This document shows positions 17,159 through 27,465 of a DNA stretch of 53,046 bases, in pieces. The notes beneath the pieces are model-generated. The model searched no databases and was not told where the DNA came from. It was given only the letters and a program-made list of their open reading frames with translations. This DNA comes from Streptococcus sp. HSISM1 (GTDB taxonomy: Bacteria > Bacillota > Bacilli > Lactobacillales > Streptococcaceae): the NCBI RefSeq assembly GCF_000448565.1, contig NZ_CM002128.1, positions 1,495,270-1,548,315 on the forward strand. The letters run 5' to 3'. Within the stretch, counting starts at the first letter, position 1. Each line of letters starts with the position of its first letter. Position numbers and translations under genes: made by a program.

Positions 17159-17819
17159 ATTGTTCTTTGGTTAATGAAAAACGGAAATCATTGTATTTGT
17201 TGTAGTCAAATGGTGTATTGGTGGCCGTTGTGAAAACAATAGGTGTATAGTGTCCTTCTTCTAAGATAAAACCAGGTTCGAGTCGGAAATCAGCGACACC
17301 TAAGCCTGTGATCCCAGGGAGCAAGGCATCAGCCCCATCAAGACCTTCAGCATCCCAATAGTAGATATTTCCAGTTGCTTGGACAGCTCTTGCCGTATAG
17401 GTCGCTGTCCGAGTCGGTTCGCTATCATTTTTGAAACTTACCACTGTTGTTACATCCCCATTGGCATCGACGGTCATTTTAATCGAATCCGCTTGTGGAC
17501 TAGATCCTACCCAAGTTCCCACCAGTTCTGCAGGGACAGTAGCTTGCGTCGTAGCAGACGCATTCTCGGTCTTACTAGAGTCTTTTGTACCTGTCTCGCT
17601 ACTGGTTTGAGTTGAAGAGCTAGCTGTATCTTTTGCCTGAGCAGAAGATGCTGCACTCTTTTTGCTATTACTTTTGGCTTTTTTCTCTACCTTACTGGTA
17701 GATACTTTTGCGGAGGAGGAAGCTGTCTTTTTATCCTTAGCACCACAACCACCGAGAGCTAGACCAAGTGAAGCAGCCACCAGAACAGCGGCACTCCAAC
17801 GGAAGATTGATTTTTTCAT
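17157..17819 (-). CDS. Ser/Lys-rich lipoprotein of unknown function
   Basis: 220 residues. Lipoprotein signal: MKKSIFRW, a hydrophobic run, then lipobox LGGC with Cys near residue 25. Residues ~30-95 are a Ser/Thr/Lys linker of the wall-spanning kind. The last ~125 residues form a small domain (VPAELVGTWVGSSPQADSIK...) resembling the C-terminal domain of the 46352-47434 protein (SIAGVWQNASGQQIIF). Attached to the outer face of the membrane; function unknown. Confidence 0.8.
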   Translation of the reverse strand: MKKSIFRWSAAVLVAASLGLALGGCGAKDKKTASSSAKVSTSKVEKKAKSNSKKSAASSAQAKDTASSSTQTSSETGTKDSSKTENASATTQATVPAELVGTWVGSSPQADSIKMTVDANGDVTTVVSFKNDSEPTRTATYTARAVQATGNIYYWDAEGLDGADALLPGITGLGVADFRLEPGFILEEGHYTPIVFTTATNTPFDYNKYNDFRFSLTKEQ

Positions 17820-17848
17820 AAGATCACCTCTTTATCTTTCTGACTCCC

Positions 17849-17876
17849 ATTATACCTCAATTATTACAAATATCAA
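17849..17876 (-). promoter_or_regulatory. Promoter of the Ser/Lys-rich lipoprotein gene
   Basis: Minus strand: -35 TTGATA (17871-17876), 16-base spacer, -10 TATAAT (17849-17854). Immediately upstream are two copies of TTTTTTTGTAACA (about 17878-17910), a possible regulator site. Confidence 0.7.
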
Positions 17877-17921
17877 GTTTTTTTGTAACAATTGTAATTT
17901 TTTTGTAACATATTTTTACAT

Positions 17922-18248
17922 TTAAAATGCCAATCGTAATAGAGCGATCAAGACAATTCCAAACAAAACGGTTCCCATAAGGTTTTTGTAACGAAAGGCT
18001 ACAAAGAAGCTAGGAATGGTCACCATGAGGTCCAACCAGTGGAACCGCGGGAGACTTCCCATTTTCCCCTCTACTAAACTCGATATAACCAAGGCAAAGA
18101 TAATGGAAATGGGCAGGTATTTGAGAAAGCGGGTCACAGGAGCCGGCAATCCCTTGTATTTAACTAAGAGGAAGGGTAAGATCCGAGGAATCCAGGTAAC
18201 GAGGGCTGAGGCCAGAATGGCCATGAAGATAGAACTATTCACGCGCAT
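17922..18248 (-). CDS. azlD: AzlD-like branched-chain amino acid export subunit
   Basis: 108 residues from ATG 18248, overlapping the azlC stop by 14 bases. Small, hydrophobic, with the family stretch ALVTWIPRILPFLLVKYKGL and four predicted helices. AzlC and AzlD together form an exporter of branched-chain amino acids. Confidence 0.85.
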   Translation of the reverse strand: MRVNSSIFMAILASALVTWIPRILPFLLVKYKGLPAPVTRFLKYLPISIIFALVISSLVEGKMGSLPRFHWLDLMVTIPSFFVAFRYKNLMGTVLFGIVLIALLRLAF

Positions 18249-18930
18249 CACAAACCACCCCCACAAAACAGCCGATCAAGGTCGCAGCTAGCACAGCAAG
18301 TGGTTGCGAAACAAAAAAGAGTAAGAGAAAGAAACTCACTGCTACTGCTAAGAGCACCATTAGCATGGTCTTGGTCTTTTCTGTCAGTTGCATTCCTTGG
18401 AACTGGGCTGCAAAAATCCCAATAAACATAGCCACTAAGGCAAAATCAAGCCCAAAAGCCTTTGGATCTGGTAGGAGAGATCCCAGAGCTGTTCCGATAA
18501 CCGTCGCACTGATCCAAGCCCCATAGCCTACTAGATTGTTCCCATGCATCCAAGGAACTGTAATGGTGTCCGTCTTTAACTTCTCACTCAAGTAGACCCC
18601 ATAACTCTCATCGGTCAAGAGGCTTCCAATCCCAATGGTATGAGCGAGACTCGCATCCTTAAAATCCGAGGACGTATGCAGACTCATCAACATATTCCGG
18701 AGATTGATCAAACACACGGTCAAGGCCATATTCAAGATCGAAGAGTGGGCCGCAATCAGAGAGATCATCGCAAACTGAGCCGCCCCAGCATAGACCAAGA
18801 CACTCATCAAGGCCATCTCCAAAGGAGAAAGATAGGGAGACGCCACCACACCGCAAGCCAGGCCAATACTGATATAGCCTAGAGCTGTCGGCAGCGCATC
18901 CCTCACCCCCTGCCAAAAATCTTTTTCCAT
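18235..18930 (-). CDS. azlC: AzlC-like branched-chain amino acid export subunit
   Basis: 231 residues from ATG 18930 (GGAAGGAG upstream); the longer frame to 18996 lacks a site. Family signature near the N-terminus: ALPTALGYISIGLACGVVAS, then YAGAAQFAMISLI, LRNMLMSLH and DESYGVY. Multi-pass membrane protein of the LIV-E exporter type. Coupled to azlD by overlap. Confidence 0.88.
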   Translation of the reverse strand: MEKDFWQGVRDALPTALGYISIGLACGVVASPYLSPLEMALMSVLVYAGAAQFAMISLIAAHSSILNMALTVCLINLRNMLMSLHTSSDFKDASLAHTIGIGSLLTDESYGVYLSEKLKTDTITVPWMHGNNLVGYGAWISATVIGTALGSLLPDPKAFGLDFALVAMFIGIFAAQFQGMQLTEKTKTMLMVLLAVAVSFFLLLFFVSQPLAVLAATLIGCFVGVVCDARE

Positions 18931-19039
18931 ACTCTCACTCCTTCCTGAATCATTGACCTCTATTATAACACAAGAAAAAAGTTGAAAAGGGACCAATGAG
19001 AGAGAATGGATAAGCCATCGATATATTTCTATCTCTCCC

Positions 19040-19596
19040 CTACCGATTCACTTTTAAATCCGACATCTCTAATGACATCTTTTCTTCTTGTGTCATGCTC
19101 TCGACAATTTGTTTTTGCTCACTGGATATTGGCAAGGTCAAAATCGTAGCAGATCGATCCGGCAATGCTCCACTGTCACTAATTTTATAGCCAATCCGTT
19201 GATGTTGATAAATGAATTGCCCATCATATTTCCAACTCAATGAAAACTCAAAATCCTTATCAATTTGAAATCCAGCTTTGTTAATCAATAGAAAAATGGC
19301 ATATTCTTGTTGATTGGATGAGAAAGTCACTCCTGTATAGTTGATCGATAGGCTTCCTTGATTTCCAAGTTCTGGATGTTCCTTGGTTAATTTCTTCCCT
19401 AATTCAATTACATTTGATTCTGTTCCTTCATACTGTGGTCCCACCACAAATTGCAAGCCTTTTTCATTTATAACAGACGAGGATTCTTTTGAAGTCTGCT
19501 CCGTTTTGCTCGGTGCAGAATCTTTTGATTCCTGTCGAGACTGGGCACATGCTGTTAATGATAGAAGCGCTACTAATAAAACGATCGTTTTTTCAT
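19040..19596 (-). CDS. Small lipoprotein of unknown function, one frameshift
   Basis: ATG 19596 with GGAG upstream. With one A added to the A6 run (19588-19593) the N-terminus reads MKKTIVLLVALLSLTACAQS, an ideal lipoprotein signal with lipobox LTAC, and joins the frame MQFVVGPQYEGTESN... to 185 residues. The mature part has a Ser/Lys linker, then a beta-rich domain (GSLSINYTGVTFSSNQQEYA). No family recognised. Next upstream is a DUF443-like membrane protein. Confidence 0.75.
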
Positions 19597-19629
19597 GATT
19601 TCTACTCCTTTATTCTTATCAATTTCATT

Positions 19630-20297
19630 CTAGTTACTTATTTCAATGACGATCTCTTCTACACTATCAAGCCTTAAATTCCCTGTTTTAGCTCCTAAAA
19701 GAACTGGAACTTTACCAAATTCGAAGGTCAATAGAAAAGCTGTAAGAATACCGCCTATCACTAAAAAGATCCCTTCTGTTCCATTGTTGGTGAATAAATA
19801 CATGGCTAAACAGGCCAGTAAGACAACATTCAATAGATGGGCATCAAAAATTTGCTTTCTTTCTGCTATCGGCTTGAAAGTCACAATATATCTCTTCCTT
19901 GCTGTAGGAAATAGATTCTTAACCTTTTTGCGAGCCTTTTCTATAGAAAATTGAAAGAGTACAAAAGATATCAGCATGGCAACCACAAATAAGACTATCT
20001 TTAGAAAAATTTGCTGACTAATAGCATAGTCACTGAATAGCTTTTTTAAGAGACTATAAACCACTCCAACAAATGGCTGGACTATGATAGCTGCTGTCCC
20101 CCCATTTATTTTATTGAGGGGTGTGCCTGGAATTTCAACTTTTTTATCTACTTCCATCATCTCAACAGTGATCGCTTCCGTCGGCAACCCCCAATAATAG
20201 AGCTTAGGCTTCATGGTACTAGCATCTAACAGAAATTTTTTGCCATCGTACTCTACCAGTTGGTGATAGAAAATACTTTTTCTTTATATTCTAACAT
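19630..20297 (-). CDS. DUF443-like (tandem five-TM) membrane protein, one frameshift
   Basis: With one T added to the T4 run at 20270-20273 the gene reads from ATG 20297: MLEYKEKVFFYHQLVEYDGK, then FLLDASTMKPKLYYWGLPTE, 222 residues in total. The opening, the KPK..WGLP segment and about four to five hydrophobic segments resemble the DUF443 family of Firmicutes membrane proteins. Function unknown. The start lies 6 bases after the repaired stop of the next upstream gene, suggesting co-transcription. Confidence 0.65.
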
Positions 20298-20394
20298 CCT
20301 ATTTACTTCCTACATGCTTTCAACATAGCATCCAAGACGATACCAACCTGATCCAAATCAGCTTCCTTCAACTCCCGTTCTTCCAGAAGAAGCT

Positions 20395-21360
20395 TTACTC
20401 AGCCAATTCCCCACCTTGTCCGTTGTAGTATTGTTTAAACTCATCATAGGAATGAATCTCATGTTCTTGACCATCTATAGAATACTCTGCTGGTATTGTA
20501 ACATTTTTAAATAAATTCGTTTTTTGACTCACTAAAAGTTGAAGAATTGGAATGTTCGTATCCACACTAGGTCTATCTACCAAAATCCCTATCATAGAAT
20601 GATTTTCGGAAAATAAATCTTTAGTATTTGGGTACTTATCAAACATTACAGCATCGGATTCAGGAAATTTTTTGGTTTTATCTAATGAGATTCTACGATC
20701 AGCCATTGTTAACTGCTCATGAATAGGTAAAAATGAAATATAGTTGGTTGAATCATTCACAACTTCTTTTTCGGTTGCATCACCTTGATCAATTACCTTC
20801 CCTGATTGTAAATCAATGGATTTAATAATTTCCTTCTTATAATGATCCTTGGAACTTTTAAAGTAGATATCCAACAATTCTTTACCCTTACTAATATAGA
20901 TAACATTGTCAATTCTATCTGGTACATATGATTTGTTGTATTCACGAGTCATTTTAAAAAGATCATAATCCTTAGGAGTTAATTTCTTATTTTTTATATT
21001 GTATATAGTAATACCCCAATACTCTTTCCCATCCGGAATATTATGTTTAATATAATTAATATCCTTTAGTTTGTGGTATTCTTTAACAATTTTCGTTTTC
21101 CCAACAATTGGATACGATCGTAAAACGCCCCCATTATTCTTTGTCATATAATAATCGAGTTTATTTGAATAATCCCATTTTGTAACGATAACCTTCCCAT
21201 TTTCAATAAAATCATAATCGACAATTTTTTCTTTCAGATCAATAAACGTATATGGTTTTATATAAATAGAGATATAAGTCATGTAAGACAAACTCAACAC
21301 AAAGCCTAAGCCAATCATGCCAAAGATTAGTTTTTTGACTCGATTCGGTAACTTTAACAT
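20395..21360 (-). CDS. Single-pass membrane-anchored protein of unknown function
   Basis: 321 residues from ATG 21360 (GAGAGG upstream); the frame extends to 21480 but the extra 40 residues are not convincing. One transmembrane helix at ~8-28 (LIFGMIGLGFVLSLSYMTYI), then a large outside domain rich in Lys, Asp and Tyr. After the stop at 20395 another frame continues with coding character (KLLLEERELKEADLDQVGIV, then LDAMLKACRK) to a stop at 20303; one extra base would make a 352-residue protein ending just before the DUF443 start. Family not recognised. Confidence 0.65.
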   Translation of the reverse strand: MLKLPNRVKKLIFGMIGLGFVLSLSYMTYISIYIKPYTFIDLKEKIVDYDFIENGKVIVTKWDYSNKLDYYMTKNNGGVLRSYPIVGKTKIVKEYHKLKDINYIKHNIPDGKEYWGITIYNIKNKKLTPKDYDLFKMTREYNKSYVPDRIDNVIYISKGKELLDIYFKSSKDHYKKEIIKSIDLQSGKVIDQGDATEKEVVNDSTNYISFLPIHEQLTMADRRISLDKTKKFPESDAVMFDKYPNTKDLFSENHSMIGILVDRPSVDTNIPILQLLVSQKTNLFKNVTIPAEYSIDGQEHEIHSYDEFKQYYNGQGGELAE

Positions 21361-21498
21361 GCGTTCGTTCCTCTCTTCCACCTCAGTTTCATTCCTTCTA
21401 TCATACCGAATTTTCTTTCGACTCGCAAATCCGCTACTAGTTGGTGAAATCCCAGCAAAAAAGCCATTGGAATCACACATCCAATTGGCTCGTTTTTC

Positions 21499-22509
21499 TT
21501 ATTCGATTCCTTCAAAGGCTAGGCTTGGTTTGGCATTGAGGTCCCAGCCTGCGAAGTTTTCTTTGTTCCATTCGCTGACGCTGGCATAGGCGATCATCCC
21601 TGCATTATCCCCGCAGAGGCGCAGAGGCGGAATGATGACCTTAATATCCGTGATTTCAGAAGCCAAGCGTTCACGAAGACCTTGGTTGGCTGCGACCCCA
21701 CCTGCGACGACTAGAGTCTTGACCGGATATTTTTCCAGAGCCTTCTTGGTCTTGGCCATGAGAATGTCTAGGACGGCTGCCTGAAAACTCGCTGACAGGT
21801 CTGCATTGGAGAGGCTTTCTCCTTTTTGCTGGGCATTGTGGTGCAGATTGATAAAGGCCGATTTGAGCCCTGAAAAAGAGAATTCCAGATTGTCTTCCTT
21901 GATCATGGCCCGTGGGAAATCGTAGATATCCTGTCCCTCGTGTGCTAACTCGTCAATCTCACGTCCTGCTGGATAGGTCAAGCCCATCACGCGCCCGACC
22001 TTGTCATAAGCCTCACCAACCGCATCATCACGCGTTTCCCCAACAATCTTATAATCACCCGCTTCACTGACATAGACCAACTCGGTATGTCCTCCACTTA
22101 CCAGCAAGGCTAAGAGCGGAAATTCTAAGGGCTCGATGCTTTGAGCGGCCATTAAGTGCCCCGCCATATGATTGACAGGAATCAAAGGAAGGCCGTGCGC
22201 CCAGGCAAAGGCCTTGGCTGCAGCCAAGCCGACTAAAAGAGCCCCAACCAGGCCTGGGCCGTAAGTAACGGCTACAGCGGTGACCTCGTCTTCTGTGATC
22301 CCTGCTTCTTCTAGGGCTTCTTCAATACATGCCGTGATGACTTCCACATGGTGACGAGAGGCTACTTCAGGCACCACTCCACCAAAACGCTTGTGACTTT
22401 CGATTTGACTGGCAATGACATTGGATAAGAGTTGGTCGTCATTTTTCAAGACAGCCACGCTGGTCTCATCACACGATGTCTCAAAAGCCAAAATATATCT
22501 ATCTTTCAT
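21499..22509 (-). CDS. tsaD: TsaD, tRNA N6-threonylcarbamoyladenosine transferase subunit
   Basis: 336 residues, full length. ASKHA-type motifs [16 protein letters not shown] at the start, the metal-binding HHVEV and NHMAGH histidines, and the C-terminal [12 protein letters not shown] and [10 protein letters not shown]. Together with TsaB (and TsaC/TsaE elsewhere) it puts t6A at position 37 of ANN-decoding tRNAs. It overlaps rimI by 11 bases in the tsaB-rimI-tsaD operon. Confidence 0.97.
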   Translation of the reverse strand: MKDRYILAFETSCDETSVAVLKNDDQLLSNVIASQIESHKRFGGVVPEVASRHHVEVITACIEEALEEAGITEDEVTAVAVTYGPGLVGALLVGLAAAKAFAWAHGLPLIPVNHMAGHLMAAQSIEPLEFPLLALLVSGGHTELVYVSEAGDYKIVGETRDDAVGEAYDKVGRVMGLTYPAGREIDELAHEGQDIYDFPRAMIKEDNLEFSFSGLKSAFINLHHNAQQKGESLSNADLSASFQAAVLDILMAKTKKALEKYPVKTLVVAGGVAANQGLRERLASEITDIKVIIPPLRLCGDNAGMIAYASVSEWNKENFAGWDLNAKPSLAFEGIE

Positions 22510-22939
22510 TCGGGTTCCTCTTCATGATCACGGCATCCTCTATGGGATCGTGATAGTAGTTTTTCCTCCGTGCAATTTCTTCAAAGTGCATTTTTTTGTA
22601 TAGGCCTTGGGCCGGTTGATTGGACACGCGCACTTCTAAGAAAATCTCTTTTTGGTCCGGCAGCTGCGCGAGTAACTGCTGGGCTAGGCCTCGGCCCTGA
22701 AAAGCGCGCTTGACCGCAATCTGCAAGATCTCTGCTTCATAGAGAGTCTCTTGAATGGCGACAAACCCAAGGACTTGCCGCTCCTCATCCAGGGCTATGA
22801 AATAAGTACTTGATGCCTGCTCTAAATCAGCTTGGATCTGCTCCAACTTCCAGGGGCTGTGGGTATAGACATCTTCCATCACAGAGAGAATAGCGGCTGC
22901 ATCCTGAATTCGCCCCTTTTTGATTTCTACTTTGATCAT
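22499..22939 (-). CDS. rimI: RimI, ribosomal-protein S18 alanine N-acetyltransferase-like GNAT
   Basis: 146 residues from ATG 22939, which overlaps the tsaB stop (ATGA). GNAT fold: [20 protein letters not shown], then the acetyl-CoA loop [12 protein letters not shown], and [19 protein letters not shown]. The frame extends to 22987 but would overlap tsaB further without benefit. Acts in the cytoplasm. S18 as target follows from family and position. Confidence 0.92.
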   Translation of the reverse strand: MIKVEIKKGRIQDAAAILSVMEDVYTHSPWKLEQIQADLEQASSTYFIALDEERQVLGFVAIQETLYEAEILQIAVKRAFQGRGLAQQLLAQLPDQKEIFLEVRVSNQPAQGLYKKMHFEEIARRKNYYHDPIEDAVIMKRNPNER

Positions 22940-23619
22940 AGACGCTTGATGTAGGAGGTCGTTGTTTCCGTGTGGTCTTTGAGCCAATTTTCCTCCGCTT
23001 CGACCCGTTTGAGATAATTGGGGACAAAATCATGGAGGCTAGCAGGCGCTTGTTTGAGGCCGAGACGTCCGATTTTCACTGCATCCGGCAGCGTTTCATA
23101 GCAAGTAGCACTTGGGAGGCTAGAGGCAATCTGCTCCTTAAAGGGAGTGATTTCTCCGACAAAGGTGACCTGCTCACTCGTTGCTGCACGCTCTAGGACT
23201 TCCTCAAATGGAAAATGCCCTTCCGGTGCGACCAGCTGATCTTCTTGGTAAAAACCCGCATAGACGTTGTTCCGACGAGCATCCATGACAGGTACTACCA
23301 AACCTTCTAGATCATCCGGCACTAGAGCTAAGAGGCTTGAGACCCCGACCAATTCAATCCCTAAAGTATGAGCCAAGGTCTTTGCGGTTGCGACTGCAAT
23401 GCGCAGTCCAGTATAGCTCCCAGGGCCTTCTGCCACCACGATGCGGTCCAAGTCCTTGGGTGTCAAGTCGATTTGTTGCATCAAAAAATCGATGACCGGC
23501 ATCAAGGTGATACTATGATTCTTTTTAATGGTTAATGTTGTTTCTGCAAGTAGAGTCTCATCTTCTAAAATCGCTACAGAAAGAGCCTTACTCGAGGTAT
23601 CAAATGCTAATAATTTCAT
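22936..23619 (-). CDS. tsaB: TsaB, t6A-complex scaffold
   Basis: 227 residues. MKLLAFDTSSKALSVAILED and VAEGPGSYTGLRIAVATAKTL are the TsaB signatures; the ASKHA fold is kept without the TsaD metal histidines. Dimerises with TsaD and is needed for t6A synthesis. First gene of the tsaB-rimI-tsaD unit. Confidence 0.96.
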   Translation of the reverse strand: MKLLAFDTSSKALSVAILEDETLLAETTLTIKKNHSITLMPVIDFLMQQIDLTPKDLDRIVVAEGPGSYTGLRIAVATAKTLAHTLGIELVGVSSLLALVPDDLEGLVVPVMDARRNNVYAGFYQEDQLVAPEGHFPFEEVLERAATSEQVTFVGEITPFKEQIASSLPSATCYETLPDAVKIGRLGLKQAPASLHDFVPNYLKRVEAEENWLKDHTETTTSYIKRL

Positions 23620-23772
23620 TTCCTACTCCTCTTGAACTGGATTATATTATACTACAAATTCCCTTCAAATCCCAGCGAAACTCTCCCTTAAAGCGCAGGA
23701 TTTTCATACACCAGACCGCTCAAAAGCTTCTCTATTATAGGTCTTTGCCCCTCTGACTTTTCCAGTCTATCT

Positions 23773-23801
23773 TTTACTTACAGGCGAATTTATGATATAA
23801 T
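23773..23801 (+). promoter_or_regulatory. Promoter of rpoY-rnjA
   Basis: TTTACT (23773-23778), 17-base spacer, TATAAT (23796-23801), about 110 bases before the rpoY start. Confidence 0.7.
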
Positions 23802-23830
23802 AATAATTAATTGTATCGAATCAGGTCCAC

Positions 23831-23875
23831 TAGTTGCGAGTAGAAAACTCTAGTGATTGCACTCCTTCGCAACTA
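23831..23875 (+). promoter_or_regulatory. Stem-loop in the rpoY 5' leader
   Basis: TAGTTGCGA (23831-23839) pairs with TCGCAACTA (23867-23875), 9 bp, enclosing a 27-base loop. It lies in the leader of the transcript that encodes RNase J1. No T run follows, so it is a leader structure rather than a terminator. Confidence 0.5.
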
Positions 23876-23911
23876 ACAAATGGACCGAAATAATGAAAGG
23901 AAAATTACTTC

Positions 23912-24142
23912 ATGATTTACAAAGTTTTTTATCAGGAAACAAAAGAACGGAACCCTCGTCGTGAAACGACGCATGCACTTTATCTCGATATTGATGCACC
24001 AAATGAACGCGAAGGACGCATCCAAGCTCGTCAATTGGTTGAAGCAAACACAGATTTCAACATTGAATTTATCACACCACTTTCTGAGCAACACCTTGCT
24101 TACGAGAAAGAGTCAGGTGCTTTTGAACTAACGGAGTACTAA
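23912..24142 (+). CDS. rpoY: RpoY, RNA polymerase epsilon subunit
   Basis: 76 residues; [20 protein letters not shown] and the end [10 protein letters not shown] are typical of the DUF1447/RpoY family of Firmicutes. Binds RNA polymerase. GAAAGGAAAA before the ATG. Directly upstream of rnjA (3-base gap), as in other streptococci and bacilli. Confidence 0.95.
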   Translation: MIYKVFYQETKERNPRRETTHALYLDIDAPNEREGRIQARQLVEANTDFNIEFITPLSEQHLAYEKESGAFELTEY

Positions 24143-24145
24143 TCC

Positions 24146-25828
24146 ATGGCTTATACCTTAAAACCTGAAGAAGTTGGTGTATTTGCCATTGGTGGACTTG
24201 GAGAGATCGGAAAAAATACCTACGGGATCGAATACCAAGATGAAATCATCATTGTCGATGCCGGGATCAAATTTCCAGAAGATGACCTCCTTGGGATCGA
24301 CTATGTCATCCCAGATTACTCTTATATCGTTGACAATATCGATCGCGTCAAAGCGGTCCTCATTACCCACGGACACGAAGACCACATCGGTGGGATTCCT
24401 TTCCTTTTGAAGCAAGCCAATGTCCCTATCTACGCTGGACCTTTGGCGCTTGCCTTGATCCGTGGAAAATTAGAAGAGCACGGTCTTCTTCGTGATGCCA
24501 AACTCTACGAAATCAACCAAAACACTGAGCTTCAATTTAAAAATCTTAAAGCAACCTTCTTCCGTACGACTCACTCGATTCCAGAACCTTTAGGGATTGT
24601 GATTCACACCCCTCAAGGAAAGATTGTTTGTACCGGAGACTTCAAATTTGACTTCACACCTGTTGGGGAACCGGCTGACCTCCATCGTATGGCAGCTCTT
24701 GGAGAAGAAGGCGTTCTCTGTCTGCTTTCAGACTCAACCAACGCGGAAATCCCAACCTTTACCAACTCTGAAAAAGTGGTTGGTCAATCTATCATGAAGA
24801 TCATCGAAGGGATTCACGGACGCATCATCTTTGCTTCCTTTGCTTCGAATATCTTCCGTCTCCAACAAGCTGCTGAGGCTGCTGTCAAGACCGGTCGCAA
24901 GATCGTCGTCTTTGGACGCTCGATGGAAAAAGCCATCGTCAACGGAATTGAGCTTGGCTACATCAAGGTCCCTGCTGGAACCATTATCGAGCCAAATGAG
25001 ATCAAAGACTATGCGGCCAATGAAATCCTGATCATGTGTACAGGAAGCCAAGGAGAGCCAATGGCAGCCCTCTCTCGGATTGCCAACGGAACACACCGCC
25101 AAGTGCAACTCCAACCAGGAGATACCGTGATCTTCTCTTCTAGTCCAATTCCTGGAAATACAACCAGTGTGAATAAATTGATCAATACGATTTCCGAAGC
25201 GGGTGTAGAGGTCATTCACGGGAAGATCAACAATATCCATACCTCTGGACACGGGGGGCAACAAGAACAAAAACTTATGCTCCGCTTGATCAAACCAAAA
25301 TACTTCATGCCTGTCCATGGTGAATACCGGATGCAGAAGATCCACGCAGGACTTGCGCGTGATTGTGGAGTAGAAAAAGACAATATCTTCATCATGAGTA
25401 ATGGTGATGTCCTTGCCCTTACAGCCAACTCTGCTCGGATCGCAGGAAGCTTCAACGCTCAAGACATCTATGTCGATGGAAATCGTATCGGTGAAATCGG
25501 GGCTGCTGTCCTTCGTGACCGGAGAGACCTTTCCGAAGATGGTGTCGTGCTTGCTGTTGCGACTGTTGACTTCAAATCGAAGATGATTCTGGCTGGACCA
25601 GACATCTTGAGCCGTGGTTTTATCTATATGCGTGAATCAGGAGATCTGATCCGTGAAAGCCAACGCATCCTCTTCAATGCTATTCGTATCGCCTTGAAGA
25701 ACAAAGATGCCAATATCCAAACTGTCAATGGTGCGATTGTCAACGCCCTTCGCCCATTCTTATACGAGAGCACGGAACGTGAACCGATCATTATCCCAAT
25801 GATTCTCACACCAGATGACGAAAATTAA
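24146..25828 (+). CDS. rnjA: RNase J1
   Basis: 560 residues. Metallo-beta-lactamase core with the zinc motif [20 protein letters not shown] and later [13 protein letters not shown] and PVHGEYRM; beta-CASP region between them; C-terminal domain ends [21 protein letters not shown] 5'-3' exo- and endoribonuclease central to mRNA decay and rRNA maturation. Co-transcribed with rpoY. Confidence 0.97.
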   Translation: MAYTLKPEEVGVFAIGGLGEIGKNTYGIEYQDEIIIVDAGIKFPEDDLLGIDYVIPDYSYIVDNIDRVKAVLITHGHEDHIGGIPFLLKQANVPIYAGPLALALIRGKLEEHGLLRDAKLYEINQNTELQFKNLKATFFRTTHSIPEPLGIVIHTPQGKIVCTGDFKFDFTPVGEPADLHRMAALGEEGVLCLLSDSTNAEIPTFTNSEKVVGQSIMKIIEGIHGRIIFASFASNIFRLQQAAEAAVKTGRKIVVFGRSMEKAIVNGIELGYIKVPAGTIIEPNEIKDYAANEILIMCTGSQGEPMAALSRIANGTHRQVQLQPGDTVIFSSSPIPGNTTSVNKLINTISEAGVEVIHGKINNIHTSGHGGQQEQKLMLRLIKPKYFMPVHGEYRMQKIHAGLARDCGVEKDNIFIMSNGDVLALTANSARIAGSFNAQDIYVDGNRIGEIGAAVLRDRRDLSEDGVVLAVATVDFKSKMILAGPDILSRGFIYMRESGDLIRESQRILFNAIRIALKNKDANIQTVNGAIVNALRPFLYESTEREPIIIPMILTPDDEN

Positions 25829-25831
25829 CAA

Positions 25832-25867
25832 AACAACCAGTTGAGACCTCTGTTTCAACTGGTTTTA
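25832..25867 (+). terminator. rnjA terminator
   Basis: A 10-bp stem AACCAGTTGA / TCAACTGGTT, then TTAT, starting 6 bases after the rnjA stop. Confidence 0.8.
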
Positions 25868-25890
25868 TAGTGACTTTTTTAGGATCAAAA

Positions 25891-26069
25891 AGAGAGTGGG
25901 ACAGAAATCGGTAATTCGTTAGAATTCGATTTCGTCGTCCCACCTCCGCACAGTTGAGTAGGGCTGTAAAAGCTGATGAAATCAGCGTAGTAGAGCCCAC
26001 TCAACCACTGCGTCTTGCTCGACAATCCAAAAATAATTGAGAGGCTAGGACTTTTGTCCTAGCCTCTTT
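25891..26069. repeat. BOX-like modular repeat, copy 1
   Basis: 179 bases, 4 substitutions from the copy at 28502-28680. Three hairpin modules in a row: GTGGGAC...GTCCCAC with an inner GAAATCG / CGATTTC; GTTGAGT...ACTCAAC with an inner GCTGAT / ATCAGC; and GAGGCTAGGAC / GTCCTAGCCTC. The three-part build recalls boxA-boxB-boxC of S. pneumoniae BOX elements, though the sequence differs. It lies between the convergent genes rnjA and glnA, and its last hairpin may terminate both. Confidence 0.85.
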
Positions 26070-26080
26070 ACTCTTGTTTC

Positions 26081-27426
26081 TTAATAAAGATCTAAATAGT
26101 TGTCTACTTCCCATTGAGATACGAAGGTCGCATAGCTTGCCCATTCGATTCGTTTGGCTTCAAGGAAGCTGGTGTAGATGTGCTCACCCAAGGCAGCTTT
26201 CACCACTTCGTCTTCTGTCAAGGCTTTCAAGGCATTGTGAAGGGTAGAAGGGAGATCTGTGATTCCAGCTGCTCTACGTTCTTCCGGTGTCATCACATAG
26301 ATATTTTCTTCGATCGGAGCAGGTGCTTCGATTTTATTTTCAATCCCGTGAAGGCCGACTTCAAGCAAGACTGCCAAGGCTACATAAGGATTGGCCATTG
26401 GGTCTACGGAGCGCAATTCCAAACGAGTTCCCATACCACGTGATGCTGGCACACGTACCAATGGGGAACGGTTGCGACCTGCCCAAGCGATATAAACGGG
26501 AGCTTCATATCCAGGAACCAAACGTTTATAAGAGTTGACAGTTGGGTTGGTTACGGCTGTAAAGTTGTAGGCATGCTTGATCAAACCACCCAAGAAGTGA
26601 TAAGCTGTTTCTGACAATTGCATGCCCTTTGGATCTTCTGGATCAAAGAAGGCATTGTTGCCATCTTGGTCAAAGAGAGACATATTACAGTGCATACCTG
26701 ATCCGGCAATTCCAAATTTTGGTTTGGCCATAAAGGTTGCATACAAGCCGTGTTTACGAGCGATGGTCTTCACAACGAGTTTAAAGATTTGAATCTTGTC
26801 ACAAGCGCGAAGAACTTCGTCATACTTAAAGTCGATTTCATGCTGACCAACGGCTACTTCGTGGTGGCTGGCTTCTACTTCAAAGCCCATCTTGGTCAAG
26901 ACATTGACGATTTCACGACGAGTGTTATCTGCAAGATCTGTTGGAGCCAAGTCAAAATAGCCACCTTTGTCGTTTACTTCAAGAGTTGGATCTCCATTTT
27001 CGTCCAACTTGAAGAGGAAGAATTCTGGTTCTGGTCCAAGGTTAAAGGATTTGAATCCAAGTTCTTCCATATGACGAAGGGCACGTTTCAAGTTGCCACG
27101 TGGATCTCCTGCAAATGGTTCTCCTTCTGTCGTATAGACATCACAGATCAAGCCAGCTACGCTACCATTTTCATCTCCCCAAGGGAAGACTGTCCATGTA
27201 TCCAAATCTGGGTAAAGATACATATCTGACTCGTTGATACGGACAAATCCTTCGATAGAAGAACCATCAAACATGGCTTTATTTGAAAGAACCTTGTCCA
27301 GTTGCTCATCGGTAGCTGGAATTTCGACGTTCTTCATGGTTCCCAAAATATCAGAGAACATCAAGCGAATAAAAGTAACATTTTTTCTTTTACTTCACGG
27401 CGAATATCTGCAGCAGTAATTGACAT
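26081..27426 (-). CDS. glnA: Glutamine synthetase GlnA, one frameshift near the start
   Basis: True start is ATG 27426 with GGAG upstream: [15 protein letters not shown], then a break in the A6 run 27381-27386. One added A gives [20 protein letters not shown] and a total of 448 residues, the exact length of streptococcal GlnA. Motifs: [43 protein letters not shown]. Makes glutamine from glutamate, ammonia and ATP. Downstream of glnR in one operon. A real break in such a core gene is unlikely. Confidence 0.93.
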
Positions 27427-27465
27427 TTTTGTCTCCTTAAAATAGATTACAAGCTTATGAAATGA

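Noticed and set aside
20281-20394. Separate small gene between the DUF443 gene and the membrane-anchored protein
   Set aside because: No start codon with a site; it reads better as the frameshifted end of the upstream gene.
24734-25462. 242-codon minus-strand frame opposite rnjA
   Set aside because: Entirely within the conserved rnjA coding sequence; no start signal and no family resemblance.
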